In this document: piece by piece, positions 1-9,664 of the stretch
Numbering within the stretch: the stretch's first letter is position 1
Layout of the letters: each line of letters starts with the position of its first letter
Source of the DNA: Chondrus crispus
Lineage: Eukaryota; Rhodophyta; Florideophyceae; Gigartinales; Gigartinaceae
Direction: 5' to 3'
DNA: 64,000 nucleotides
Assembly (NCBI RefSeq): GCF_000350225.1
Contig: NW_005178889.1
Coordinates: forward strand, 215,108-279,107
Notes under the pieces: generated by a model
Seen by the model: the letters and a program-made list of their open reading frames with translations, nothing else
Database searches by the model: none
What the model was told of the DNA's origin: nothing
Position numbers and translations under genes: made by a program

Positions 1-205
1 TGTAATGTTTGCGCAGCTTTTCGCAGATGAAGCAGACGTTATTCCTTGAAGTTCTCGGATTGACTCTCGATTTCCTACGCTGGAGCGCTGTGCGCGCTCT
101 AGAGCCGTACCGCCTGGTATCGATTATGACAGACCAACCTAGTTTCTTGGATCTGCAATCTGTGCAGAGGAGAAATGACCCCGCCTGTTTACCGGAAAAA
201 GGGTT

Positions 206-469
206 TTGGAGGGGAGAAGTATCAACTGTTCCTCTCATCTGAACTTGTTTGCCTGTCAAAAATACATGGATGGCTGGGCGCTTCTTGGTGTTGGAGCCAC
301 AAGCCATGCAGCAGTCGAGCTCTGGATCGAAGCTGGGATCGGAACTAATCTGCTTTGTCGAAGATTGCATGCCGCTAAATCCTCTGAGCAAGTTTCGCTC
401 TGCAAAGCAAGAATTGAGGTCTTGCAGGCACGGTTGAACGAAAGAGAAGTGCGGCGAAGGCGATGCTGA
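206..469 (+). other. short ORF with basic, helix-prone C-terminus, unknown
   Basis: An 87-codon plus-strand frame inside the Ty3-B1 interior. Its last 35 residues are charged and heptad-like and end in an Arg-rich tail (VRRRRC), so it may be the C-terminal coiled-coil end of an element protein. I recognise no family. An overlapping minus-strand frame (256-792, 178 codons) has an equally uninformative composition. It is listed only because it is the most protein-like stretch in the first 1.4 kb; it may be chance. Confidence 0.15.
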
Positions 470-1400
470 TAGATGGGAAGAGCTCGGAGAGAGAAAAGTT
501 GAACGACATGATATCCAGACGAAAAACGGCGACGAGGGAGGTTCAATTCAACAGTCACGTGTACACGAGAATCCGACGTCAGGGGGTATGAGAAACGAAA
601 TTTCCAAATTTTGCCGAACCTTGCGGACTGCTCGGGTCTTTTAACTTGGTTCCTGGATTCTAAGGAGTAGCCTCGCCTCGGTAATTGTACGTCCACACCG
701 ACCAAGCTATCTACCCCTAGAATCCGAACTATCTTGCCCAGCGCGCTGCCACCCCTCCGTGCGAGACCTTTAGCCCCGCTCTGCGTTTCCACGACGCCTA
801 TGTTAGTTTCTGTGTAGTCTGGTCTCCTGGTTCCCCTTTTTCTTTAATTCTCTCTTCTACCACTGACTACAACTACCCTACCACGCACGCTGAGCCCCGA
901 CGCCGGTGCCAGTCACCACCGGGTGGATTCCGAATTTCCTAACGCATTCGAACCCGCGTGGCTCTGCCTACGGTCGCGCTCCACGTGGGCGTAGGGCATG
1001 GCAAAATATGACAAACTTGTAGTATAGTGGCAGTCTAGAGCTATGAGCTAGTTCGAGGAGGAGATAATAACTAGTGAGAGGTATCCCGCAGTAGATGGCG
1101 ACGGTGGTGGAGAAAAGGGGAATTACGTCCGCCGACTGTAAAAACACGACGTATTCGTCCACTTGCGAACCCGGAAGGGAATCAGCACCCAAACGAGGTG
1201 TGTACGAACACACTAAAGGGAGAAACCAGGTTCTGAGGACTAGTGTCAGAAATGGGCGGAGCGCCCAGTAGCCGAAACTCTGGGATAGAACGAGAGGGAC
1301 ATATATCAGTAGTGCCCAAAGGCTAAAAGCTTGTCATAGCTTGCGACCTCACAATCGTCAAAATATAGGGATATGGAAATGGGTCTTGGAACAGTAATAA

Positions 1401-1535
1401 GCCTAAGCTAGAGGCTAGTATTTGCCCGCGTAGTCGCAACGACAGAGGGAAAAGGGAAAACAATAGAAACGTCGAATGAAAAAGTAAGGCCTATGCTTGA
1501 AGCTAGTCTTAGGCCGCGTAGTCGCAACGACGGGG
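1401..1535. repeat. two-copy imperfect tandem repeat (period about 88 bp)
   Basis: The unit 'gcctaagct..gaggctagt' followed by 'ccgcgtagtcgcaacgac' occurs at 1401-1450 and again, diverged, at 1488-1535. Both copies are followed by purine-rich sequence. It lies in the Ty3-B1 interior just downstream of the antisense ORF stop. Function unknown. Confidence 0.5.
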
Positions 1536-1558
1536 AAAGCAGAAGGAAAAGGTAAAGG

Positions 1559-2800
1559 CTATGGAAACCAGGGAAACGTCGCAAGACAGATGCCAACAAT
1601 GTCGCCAAAGTCAGAGGCCTGGATTGACCCGCGGCGTCGCTCCTTCGAAGGAAATCCGTTCCCAAAAGAGCCTTGACTGTTTAATGTCGTTGCCCGGCGC
1701 CGTCCCTTAAATAAGCGAGGTCGCGGGGTCTTGGACATTGTCCATTCTACTGTACTACTGTATACTAATCCACTAAATCCCCTAAACCAAAGCCGCCAAC
1801 AATCGTACGCCTCCCAGAGCAAGGTGGCGGCTACCCTCACGCACCACTCCGTCAAAAAGACAACCCACAACCCGTGACGAGGATCAGTGAGATGGCTTCC
1901 AAAGTAGGTAAGGATGGGACCGAGCTCTGCCCAAAACCCTTGGCAGACCTCAAATTGTCCCCACCACGAGGGGAGTTGCTGGTACCGGTTGGGATAGTGT
2001 GACCGAGCAATTTCCCCCGCCTCAACCATTTGGTAAGCTAGGAAATATCCCGTTTCCGATCTCATCTTACGCTCGAATCGGACCGTATGCTGGAAGAAGG
2101 GGATGTTCCCGCGTTTCGTATATCGGAAATTGAGGGGGAGGATTGCGCGCGTGTATGACAGGTCATCGTTAGTCACCGTCAGTTGGTTATGCCACAGGCG
2201 GTCGGCCTCGAGCACGGGGTCACCCCGTGTCCAGCTGAGGAGGTTGTCAAGGTAATCAAGCTCCCCCTCCGTGCGAAACTTCCACGTGTCACATCCGAAG
2301 GACGGAGGGATGAGGGCATCGGATAGGGATAGGTCGAGGCGGTCGAGGACGGCTTCCATGAACCGCAGGGATAGGCCCTGTCGGCCACGAGGGGAGGAAC
2401 GACGCAGGATAGAAGGGGGAATGGCGACACGGGCACGCCAATCGTAGGAGGAAATGGCTTGAAGGGGAAGGTGACCCGGTAACATCCCCGCACCGTCGGC
2501 AAAGTCGCGCCCGATGTTAGTGACGTCGCGCACGTCGATGGCGGAAAACCAAGGAGTGGCCGCGTACAGTAAGGGATAGTTGCGCATGGAGTTACCTTGG
2601 AGCTCGGCTAGTGAGGGGTATCGACAAGGGGCTGATGAAGGATGGAGATCGGGATGAAAGACCGGTTCAGGAACGTTGGTGTTCGGGGGAAGTCGGGGTA
2701 TGGAAGGAAGGTCGCTAGGAATGGAAGGCGTGTGTGAGAAGCCCACACCGCGGCGACGGCGGGCGGTATGTCCGACAGTGGGATCCGATGAAGGAAGCAT
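1559..2800 (-). CDS. Ty3-B antisense ORF (aORF), intact copy
   Basis: A 413-codon frame from an ATG at 2800-2798; a longer start at 2869 would give 436 aa. I prefer 2800 because the Ty3-B2 homologue (14806-16758) begins at the aligned position with a similar Met-Leu/Phe-Pro-Ser-Ser start and a following basic patch (ARRRRGVGF / TKRKRYGVGF). Shared blocks include FADGAGMLPG, SYDW.AR.AIPPSI, PFFQHTVRFER, PSWW.QFEVCQGFWAELGP, DPRHGLWVVFLTEWC and LLWE.YDCWRLW. The N-terminal 90 residues are Pro/Ser-rich, then Trp-rich. It is transcribed away from the LTR, antisense to the element's gag-pol. No known family or catalytic motif is recognised. After the CWRLW block it diverges from the B2 copy, so the C-terminus may be rearranged. 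Confidence 0.6.
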   Translation of the reverse strand: MLPSSDPTVGHTARRRRGVGFSHTPSIPSDLPSIPRLPPNTNVPEPVFHPDLHPSSAPCRYPSLAELQGNSMRNYPLLYAATPWFSAIDVRDVTNIGRDFADGAGMLPGHLPLQAISSYDWRARVAIPPSILRRSSPRGRQGLSLRFMEAVLDRLDLSLSDALIPPSFGCDTWKFRTEGELDYLDNLLSWTRGDPVLEADRLWHNQLTVTNDDLSYTRAILPLNFRYTKRGNIPFFQHTVRFERKMRSETGYFLAYQMVEAGEIARSHYPNRYQQLPSWWGQFEVCQGFWAELGPILTYFGSHLTDPRHGLWVVFLTEWCVRVAATLLWEAYDCWRLWFRGFSGLVYSSTVEWTMSKTPRPRLFKGRRRATTLNSQGSFGNGFPSKERRRGSIQASDFGDIVGICLATFPWFP

Positions 2801-2910
2801 GGAGATCGTCTTACTCTCACGCGAGCCGCGACCGATGGTCGGAAGAAAAAGGAAGAAGTTGGGAAGCAAGGGAGTGAAGCCGCTGCGCGAGAGCGCTCAG
2901 AAGGGCGATA

Positions 2911-3960
2911 TGTAGTGCAATACACACCTGGAAAGGGGGGTGAAAAGAAAGGAAAACATTTGGATATGAAAAGTAGTCCGGGTTTGGGGGACACACGTGT
3001 GAATAATTGCACAGTTTTAATTTTTAATTATTTTATTTTATTTAGTTAATTAGTTGGCATTAATTTTGCTGACATTAGATTAGATCTAGAATCTAGAGCC
3101 GGGAGCTACTGTACTCGCCCCGGCGGGGCTCCATATAACTTAGCCCTTTGACCGAACAAGTCAATAAACCAACCCGAGTTGCCGGAGTTGAATGTCGCCT
3201 TGGTCGAAGTCCGTCTCTATCAAGACGCTCCCTTTTACCTAAGCCTACGGCATCCTCTATCGCTCGGGGTTCCCTTTTCTCTTTCCTTTATTTCCCTATC
3301 CTTTTCTATCTCTAATTCTACCTATTTTTCCCTTATCTTGTGTTGCTGCCATCGGCCTCGGTTGCGACCGAACCGGTGTAGGTGTTTCGAGCCATCGGGC
3401 GACACAGTTGACGTAGCGCTGCTACTGTGACCCATTTTCCGACGGAGACCGTTGTAACGACGCCTCCCTCGAAGGGCTCCGTCGTATTACGAGCCAGTGT
3501 TGGTACCATCGGTGTCGGTTGCGACCGAACCGGTGTAGGTGTTTCGAGCCATCGGGCGGCACGGTTGACGTAGCGCTGCTACTTTCATTTCATCCCGTCG
3601 GGCTGCGTTGCGACGCCCCCGTCGAAGGCCTTGTCGCGTTACAAGGTGTCGAAGAAGCTCAACGAGCATTGGCCTTACAACCCAGTGGAACCGGGGTACC
3701 TACGTACGCGCCCCACCCCACACTCGTCGAGCAGATCTCTTCGCAAGTCTCTACCACACCGATCCCGGGCCGGGCTATTTCTCTGTGCCCCCCCCATCAG
3801 GGATCCGAGCTACTACGAGTCGCAAGCTCGTTTAAACGGAGAAGGGAGAGTCGGACACTCCGTAGCGCTGTGCCATCGGCAGTTCTTCTTTTTGTTGCTG
3901 TTGTTGTTTTTGCTGGACCATCGGACCGCGGTCTCTGCCCGACAGGCGCATTGCACTATA
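2911..3960 (+). repeat. 3' LTR of Ty3-B1
   Basis: The LTR starts TGTAGTGCAA and ends in a near-copy of the inverse (TTGCACTATA; the B2 LTRs end ATTGCACTACA). It is the reverse orientation of the Ty3-B2 LTRs, sharing the 'catcgggc' and 'tagcgctgctac' blocks, the 'tcaataaa' region near 3160 and the terminal sequence. It contains a 157-bp internal direct repeat (3360-3583). The target duplication cannot be tested because the left end of the element is outside the window. Confidence 0.8.
3360..3583 (+). repeat. 157-bp-period direct repeat inside the Ty3-B LTR
   Basis: A block of about 67 bp (ggttgcgaccgaaccggtgt ... tagcgctgctact) occurs at 3360-3426 and 3517-3583 with only about 2-3 differences. 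A diverged equivalent is visible in the other Ty3-B LTRs (for example 14046-14220). Repeats of this kind in an LTR often carry enhancer-type sites, but that role is inferred, not seen. Confidence 0.75.
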
Positions 3961-4036
3961 CCTGCCATTACTACTGTACCTTGTCATATACAAGCTCTGG
4001 GCTGTAATGTATATAGTACGTTGTCGGCCTGTAATG

Positions 4037-4131
4037 CACACGTGTAGTTCGTCCGTCTGTAAGTCACACGTGTAGTTCGTCCGTCTGTAAGTCACACGTG
4101 TAGGCCGTCCGTCTGTAAGGCACACGTGTGG
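4037..4131 (+). repeat. 28-bp tandem repeat, about 3.4 copies
   Basis: Units start at 4037, 4065, 4093 and 4121. Each carries CACACGTGTAG followed by a 'tcgtccgtctgtaag' segment, and each contains the palindrome CACGTG (E-box/G-box type). It lies in the unique 290-bp gap (3961-4247) between Ty3-B1 and Copia-1. The copies are contiguous and there is no spacer, so this is not a CRISPR array. Confidence 0.85.
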
Positions 4132-4247
4132 GTGCGTGCTTGTAGTGAATCCGCGGCGTCGTGTACTGTACAAATACAAATCTTGGCTGTGATACCAAAA
4201 CTGGCGGAGGATGTCTAATTTGAGGTAGGAGATCGTGCCAAGGTTTT

Positions 4248-4883
4248 TGATGGTGATGTCCGGGGGTTTTGTTCTCTTCAACTAGTACAGCACAAAGGTG
4301 TGGTTGACGGGGAGGAGTAAGAAAAGGGGAGAGGGGCGAAGATGGGAAATCAGTGGGTCGCTGGGGCTGATTCGCGCGCACGTGGAACGGTGGGCAGACG
4401 AGTCAGGGAAACCCTCCCTCGCACTGTAGGCGAGTGGCGGCGGCGGAGAGCAATGTGCGCGTCAATGCCTGTAGTACAGGGTTGGAGTAGTCTCCGATAA
4501 GATACAGAGAGGTAGATCTTCGTAACACGGAAGATGAAAGCGGTAAAGGTGCTTTTACGTATCGTTGTTGTTTTTGATGATGATGATTTCTATTACTTTT
4601 TGTTGGAACTCTTCAGGAAGATAGGATAGTATCCGGTCATCGGCGGAGGTCCCGCTGCGATGAAGACGGAGACAGTTCGTTTCGACGCAGCGTGTCCGTC
4701 CGCTTGAAAAGTGACCGTGAGCCAGTAGCGGAGAGAGCGGAAGCGTAAAGGCATCAGGGGTCATGTCCTGATTGGCTGGACAGCAGCCATCGGGCTACAG
4801 TATGAACATACATATGATGTAGTCCCATGTCGGTTGACGATAATCGTCGACCGATGCAACGCGCAAGCGTTACCAGAATTACA
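4248..4883 (-). repeat. 3' LTR of Copia-1
   Basis: On the plus strand it begins TGATGGTGATGTCC and ends CAGAATTACA, with TG..CA ends in either reading. It is the same length as the partner LTR at 11446-12081. A 69-codon frame (4555-4764) is present in both LTR copies but has no recognisable similarity. Confidence 0.93.
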
Positions 4884-4985
4884 CGCGGTCGGGCTCAGAA
4901 GGACGACATCATCAGGATGAAAATTATATGCGCTCAATGATGTACTGCAGTATGCCGTGAGTGACTTTGTGAGTTCGCAATAAAT

Positions 4986-6443
4986 TCAATAACGATGCAT
5001 TGGGGCCAGATTAGTCAGGAAGTCCTCATAATTGTCCACAAAACGTATCAGAGCCGCGTCGGCAATGGTCCGTTCATTGTACGCTTCTCGAACCGATGCT
5101 ATGTCCACCATCAGGCGTCTTTCGGTAGCCATTTTGGCAGGAGTGAGTGTCGTGAACAACTTATGCGAATCAGTGAGCATAAAGATAGGGATATGTTGTC
5201 CAAGCATTGTCTGAATATCATGCCTTATCAAGAACGCGGCATCGAATCCGAGCATGAATGCGAGGGTCTCGGCGGCAGTGCTTGATCGCGTTGTCCATTT
5301 GCTCTTGCATGAGGCAAAGTGAAGAAAAAAGCAACGTTTTAACGCGTCTGCAAGGAGTATGACATACCCTACTTGAGAGCGGTGGTTTTCGGCGTTGTTA
5401 AAGCTTGCGTCAACGTATACCAGCATTCGCAGCGATGGTTGGTCTAGCTTAAAGAATTGAAGCTGAATCTCAGCTGTGCGTCTCAAATGTCCGATGATCC
5501 GTTTCACGGATTGGATACAGCGAGCTTCGAATGTGGTAGCTGTATTTTGTGCATGGAAAGACATAGCACAGCAAATGTCGGGCCGGAAATGGTTGACCCA
5601 GGCCAAGCGGGCGCGCGTAGAGCGAAATTGTGAGAACGATGAGTGCCCTGGCAAGAAACTGAGCCTTGCAATATACTGTCTCTGCGACAGTGATCGGATC
5701 TCTTTGCGACGCAGGTCCATCTTGAGACCAGTGACGATAATTTCGTTAGAATCGTTTACAGAAATATCAAATTGTTGACGTAGTGAACGCAGCATGGTAG
5801 AATTCTGTTTGTCAGGGCATGCCTGAGTTAAATCATCATCGTATGAACCTGATAAAGCAATAAGACGATTTGCAATACGTCTGTAGAACAGAGAAAAATC
5901 TCCCGTGGATTGTCGTATGCGGAGATTGCTCATATGGTGGTAATGTAGAGTCTCGTGCCAGTAGTCACCAGACTCGGTGAGTCCGTACATGGGCAAGATG
6001 ATTTGAATTAATTCTTCTGGGGAGAGGTCGAGGACTTCGGGGCAAGTGAAAACCTTGCGCTGTAGGCGGCATACAGCCCGTAGATAGGCCTGCGTGACAT
6101 CTGCGGACCAGATATCAAAGCCCAGTATAGTCGCAAGAGCCATAATCATGCGGATCGAATAATGTCTGAGGGTGGAAGAATTGTGTACGATAGAATGCTT
6201 GTCTCGGTCTCGATGACTGCCTAGTACAAAACGGGCCTTATATCGGGTATTACTATTCTCGTGCTTTAGATCGAGAACGTAACGTGACGGCATAACGTTT
6301 CGGCTGGGACCTGCTTCCTCGCGAAGGACGAGGCGGAAGGTCCCTTTGTCGATGAGACCAAGGATCTCGTTTCGCTTTGCCTCTACAAATTCAGGGTCTT
6401 GGATGCGTAGATCGCTTTCATGGCTGACCTCGGTGTGTTGCAC
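4986..6443 (-). CDS. pol: Copia-1 reverse transcriptase and RNase H
   Basis: A 485-codon open frame. RT motifs: RNEILGLIDKGTF and YKARFVLGSH at the N-terminus, then the D of 'FDIWSADVTQAYL' and a YxDD box present as YDDD (near 5838) where copia elements usually have YVDD. RNase H follows: YVDASFNN and SSTAAETLAF, which supply the D and E positions. It ends 100 bp before the 3' LTR, as expected of a copia pol end. An N-terminal extension may be lost, since no stop-free link to the integrase frame (6641-7657) is present. Probably a fragment of one original polyprotein. Confidence 0.88.
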   Translation of the reverse strand: MQHTEVSHESDLRIQDPEFVEAKRNEILGLIDKGTFRLVLREEAGPSRNVMPSRYVLDLKHENSNTRYKARFVLGSHRDRDKHSIVHNSSTLRHYSIRMIMALATILGFDIWSADVTQAYLRAVCRLQRKVFTCPEVLDLSPEELIQIILPMYGLTESGDYWHETLHYHHMSNLRIRQSTGDFSLFYRRIANRLIALSGSYDDDLTQACPDKQNSTMLRSLRQQFDISVNDSNEIIVTGLKMDLRRKEIRSLSQRQYIARLSFLPGHSSFSQFRSTRARLAWVNHFRPDICCAMSFHAQNTATTFEARCIQSVKRIIGHLRRTAEIQLQFFKLDQPSLRMLVYVDASFNNAENHRSQVGYVILLADALKRCFFLHFASCKSKWTTRSSTAAETLAFMLGFDAAFLIRHDIQTMLGQHIPIFMLTDSHKLFTTLTPAKMATERRLMVDIASVREAYNERTIADAALIRFVDNYEDFLTNLAPMHRY

Positions 6444-6640
6444 AGCGTGAGCAATGGGGCGTTCGGAATCAGCGATGGATGCTACCGTTTCACGGTGTGA
6501 AGAAATAGGGGCGGGCTTAAGCTGTGCAATCTTAAATAGCGTGGGGCCTTACGTGTAGGAGTCGCCAATATGAACGCGAGCCATTTTTGGTGTGCCTCAG
6601 CAATCATGTGTGGACCGGTGAATGACTTAAGTCTTTCCAT

Positions 6641-7657
6641 CTACACAAATAAAAAATCTCCTGGGGCGTACACGCGATCTGCTGCTGGCGGAGGTCTACG
6701 CAGAATTCCGAGACGAACGCGTGACTGAGATACAAGCCTCTCATACTGCTTTCTGGCCTGTACCAGGGCCCGAAACTTTTCCTTCTGTGAGGGAAAGTCT
6801 TTCGGGGAAATGTAAGGTAGTCGAGGTGTAACGCCGAATACCAATAATGACGGTACTAGCTCGTCTGGTCCAGTGCAGTCATTCATGGCCTTTCCGGAAA
6901 TTTGAAGGGCCAAAGTAGCGGGGACGGAGGGGAAATCGAGCCTTACTTTGTTGTAAATGATGCGTAGAGTAGGATGGTACTTCTCGCATGCTCCCAGCGA
7001 GTTGTGACTTTCGGTGCCGGTGTGGCGAAGATGAATGCCATTTGTTTCGCAAGCATGGGTCCACTCTGCGGACACAAAGACAGAACTTTGGTCTGTGAGC
7101 GGCGATTCGGAGTAGCCTTCGTACATTGTGAACCAGTTTGTAAGGAAGGTGTTCCAAACCGTTCCGACGTCCAGAGCTGGTAGAAAAGCTGCTGAGCAAA
7201 AACTTGTACCGACATCAAGTACGTGAAGGACTGAATGCTGCTTTCCACCGGCACCGGGGAGATACATAATGTCCAGTAAGAGATTTTGGGTGAACCGGAG
7301 GCACTCTTTGTCTCGGATCTTGAACGTAATTGGACGTGTTGCAAACCTAGCGCATGTCTTGCAGCTGTGGCTGATATCTTCGAGCAGGCGGCGTGTGTCG
7401 GAGGGAAGGTTATCAGGAGTAGCCCCGCGCAGAAGGTTGTATAGTTTCTGCACGCTGGGGTGTAAAAGATGCTTGTGCAGACGGATGAGTTGGGAGCGTG
7501 TGTACAGCATCTGGGACATTGCCTGCCATTTCAGATATGCGTGGCCTGATGTTGGCATGCGCCAATGTTCGGTGACGCATTCTAGTTCGTTAGAAACGGA
7601 CAAGAAACTGGGGATGGTGGCGGTCCATGACGTCCAGACCGACGAGTAGAGGGACAT
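6641..7657 (-). CDS. pol: Copia-1 integrase (GAG-pre-integrase plus DDE core)
   Basis: The zinc-binding region has a His pair in LHKHLLHPS and CKTC about 40 residues later. The catalytic triad is visible as LLLDIMYL (D), LTDQSSVF (D) and LGACEKYH (E). The N-terminal 20-odd residues read from Met are probably out of the original frame. The C-terminal part (PSLLVFGVTPRLPY, then a basic tail) resembles the integrase C-terminus. It is separated from the RT frame by about 200 bp with stops, so the original polyprotein is broken here. Confidence 0.85.
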   Translation of the reverse strand: MSLYSSVWTSWTATIPSFLSVSNELECVTEHWRMPTSGHAYLKWQAMSQMLYTRSQLIRLHKHLLHPSVQKLYNLLRGATPDNLPSDTRRLLEDISHSCKTCARFATRPITFKIRDKECLRFTQNLLLDIMYLPGAGGKQHSVLHVLDVGTSFCSAAFLPALDVGTVWNTFLTNWFTMYEGYSESPLTDQSSVFVSAEWTHACETNGIHLRHTGTESHNSLGACEKYHPTLRIIYNKVRLDFPSVPATLALQISGKAMNDCTGPDELVPSLLVFGVTPRLPYISPKDFPSQKEKFRALVQARKQYERLVSQSRVRLGILRRPPPAADRVYAPGDFLFV

Positions 7658-7659
7658 CC

Positions 7660-8598
7660 TCTAGTACAACGTCGACAGAAAGGCGAATGGTATTCCCTGG
7701 AGTGGGAATGAGAATTTTCATGCGGCCGGTAGCGCACGTCACGAGGGATGCAAACTTGAATTTGCTGTAAGAGTGCGATAGTTCGAAGGGGATGTTGTTG
7801 GATATGCAATACTGTCGAGCCTGTTTTTCGCCGATAGCCGTACGCTGTGCACTAGTATCCAGGGGTGCCCCTTGAAAGTGGCGTCACCGATTCTTGGAAA
7901 TCATATCGGTAATGATGAGAGGAACGGAGAAGGTAGCGCTCTTCTGATCCCGTATTCGGCGTCGTACCTGACGACTGAGTACCGATCGAATGGGCAACAT
8001 ATGAGTGCGGCGAGACGTGGTAAGGGCCCTTGAGGGGTGTTCTTTGTTCCGTCGTTGCGGTCACATGGATTGAATCGGTGCATACGCCGAGAAACGGGGA
8101 ACTTAGCCTGGACTGCATTTGCATCTCGCGAGGGTCTGGGCTGTCCGATGTGGCGTGGGCACGTCCTGACGGACCCGGCGAATTCAGACGAGGCCTTACA
8201 TGGGACATGGTTTGTCCTTGGGGGCCTGGAGTTGGTCTACCGGACTGGAAGGAGTGGATGGACACGGATTGAGAAATGGAATGCTTGGGGGAGGGCTTGT
8301 AAGACAGTGTTTCAAAGAGATCGGGAGAAGGTCCTTCCTTAGTTCTCCCGATGGCTTAAATCCAGCTCGTCTTAGACAGGGTAATTTTAGAGTACGAGCT
8401 GTTCGAAAACTGATACGACATCGGCATGTACACCATCCTTGTGATACTCGTCTGCAAATATGTGGTTTCGGTAAAGTTTTGCCAGAGCCGTAGTCAGCAG
8501 AGGGGGACAGTTCTTGTCTTCGACTGTGGTTATATAATCGCTGTATGCATCCTCCGCTGTTGCGACCTCAAATAACACTTCAGCAAGCGCTGTGTTGT
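7660..8598 (-). pseudogene. Copia-1 protease/linker region, broken
   Basis: The minus-strand frames here are fragmentary. A segment around 7660-7750 reads as a retropepsin C-terminal-like block (LVGLDVMDRH after a hydrophobic strand). 7852-8265 encodes a Ser/Pro/His-rich linker. 8390-8595 encodes a helical stretch (ALAKLYRNHIFADEYHKDG) that ends at the inserted LTR. No intact D-S/T-G active site was found. Assignment as gag-pol linker plus protease rests on position between the gag zinc knuckle and the integrase. Confidence 0.45.
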
Positions 8599-9617
8599 TG
8601 TAGTGCAATACGCTTGTTAGGCAGAGACCGAGGACCGATGGTCCAACAACAAAAACAACAAAAAGAACGAAAGCAACAACTGGCGATGGCGAAGCGCTAC
8701 GGAGCGTCCGACTCTCCCTTCTCCGTTTAAACGAGCTTGCCACTCGTAGTAGCTCGGATCAATCATCGGGGCACAGAGAAATAGCCCGGCCCGGGATCGG
8801 TGTGGTAGAGACTTGCGAAGAGAATTGCTCGTCGAGCGTGGGGAGGGGCGTGTACGTAGGGTACTCCGGTTCCGCTGGGTTGTAAGGCCAATGCTCGTTG
8901 AGCTTCTTCGACACCTTGTAACGCGACAAGGCCTTCGAAGGGGGCGTCGCAACGCAGCCCGACGGGATGAAATGAAAGTAGCAGCGCTACGTCAACTGTG
9001 TCGCCCGATGGCTCGAAACACCTTCACCGGTTCGGTCGCAACCGAGACGGATGGCACCAACGCTGGCTTGTACACACGACAAAGCCCTTCGAGGGAGACT
9101 TCGTTGCAACAGTCTCCGTCGGAAAATGGGTCACAGTAGCAGCGCTACGTCGACTGTGTCGCCCGATGGCCAAGACACCTACACCGGTTCGGTCGCAACC
9201 GAGGCCGATGGCACCAACACAAGATAAGGGAAAACAGGTAGAAATAGAGATAGAAAAGGATAGGGAATAAAGGAAAAAGAAAGGGAACCCCCGAGCGCGA
9301 AGGATAAAGTAATCTATAGTAGAAGGGAATGTCTTGTAAAAGACGGACTTCGACCATGGCGATATCAGACTCTGACAACTCGGGTTACCTTTACTGATTC
9401 GTGGGTCAGAGGGCTAAGGTATATATCGCCCGCCGGAGCCACTACAGTAGCTCTCGGCGCTAGATCCTAAATCTAATCTAATGTTAAATAACTAATTGGT
9501 AACTAATTAAAATTAAACAATAAAATAATAGTGTGACCCAATTTTCACTTGTGCCCCCTCAATCCGGACTACAGTACCCCCCGATCTCCTTTCCCTGGGC
9601 AGTGCCATTGCACTACA
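8599..9617 (-). repeat. solo Ty3-B LTR inserted in Copia-1
   Basis: The sequence runs from TGTAGTGCAATACG to CATTGCACTACA and has the same internal order as the Ty3-B2 LTRs (caacaac tract, 157-bp-type repeats, 'taaggtatatatcgccc' near 9416-9432, AT-rich end). The insertion lies between two parts of the Copia-1 polyprotein. The flanks match as TTGT (8595-8598 and 9618-9621), consistent with a 4-bp target duplication, although the site is low complexity. No internal region remains, so this is a recombination product (solo LTR). Confidence 0.85.
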
Positions 9618-9664
9618 TTGTTGTGTCCCCTCTCTCCAACCCTAGCACGAACAGCCTCAGTTAG

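Larger units (their letters stand above)
1..3960 (+). mobile_element. Ty3-B1: 3' part of a Ty3/gypsy element (5' part lies outside the window)
   Basis: The right end is a 1.05-kb LTR (2911-3960) related to the LTR pair of Ty3-B2 (13639-14682 and 27638-28686). Just inside that LTR, and pointing away from it, is the same antisense ORF found at the equivalent place in Ty3-B2. By that comparison the gag-pol of this copy would lie on the plus strand to the left of position 1. A purine-rich stretch (2901-2910) directly precedes the LTR, as expected of a polypurine tract. The first 1.4 kb shows no recognisable retroelement domain. Orientation and family are inferred from Ty3-B2; the left limit is not visible. 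Confidence 0.75.

Noticed and set aside
4037-4131. possible CRISPR-like array
   Set aside because: The 28-bp units are contiguous without spacers, and the context is eukaryotic; it is a plain tandem repeat.
4555-4764. 69-codon frame in the Copia-1 LTR
   Set aside because: Present in both LTR copies only because the LTRs are identical; no similarity or typical protein composition.
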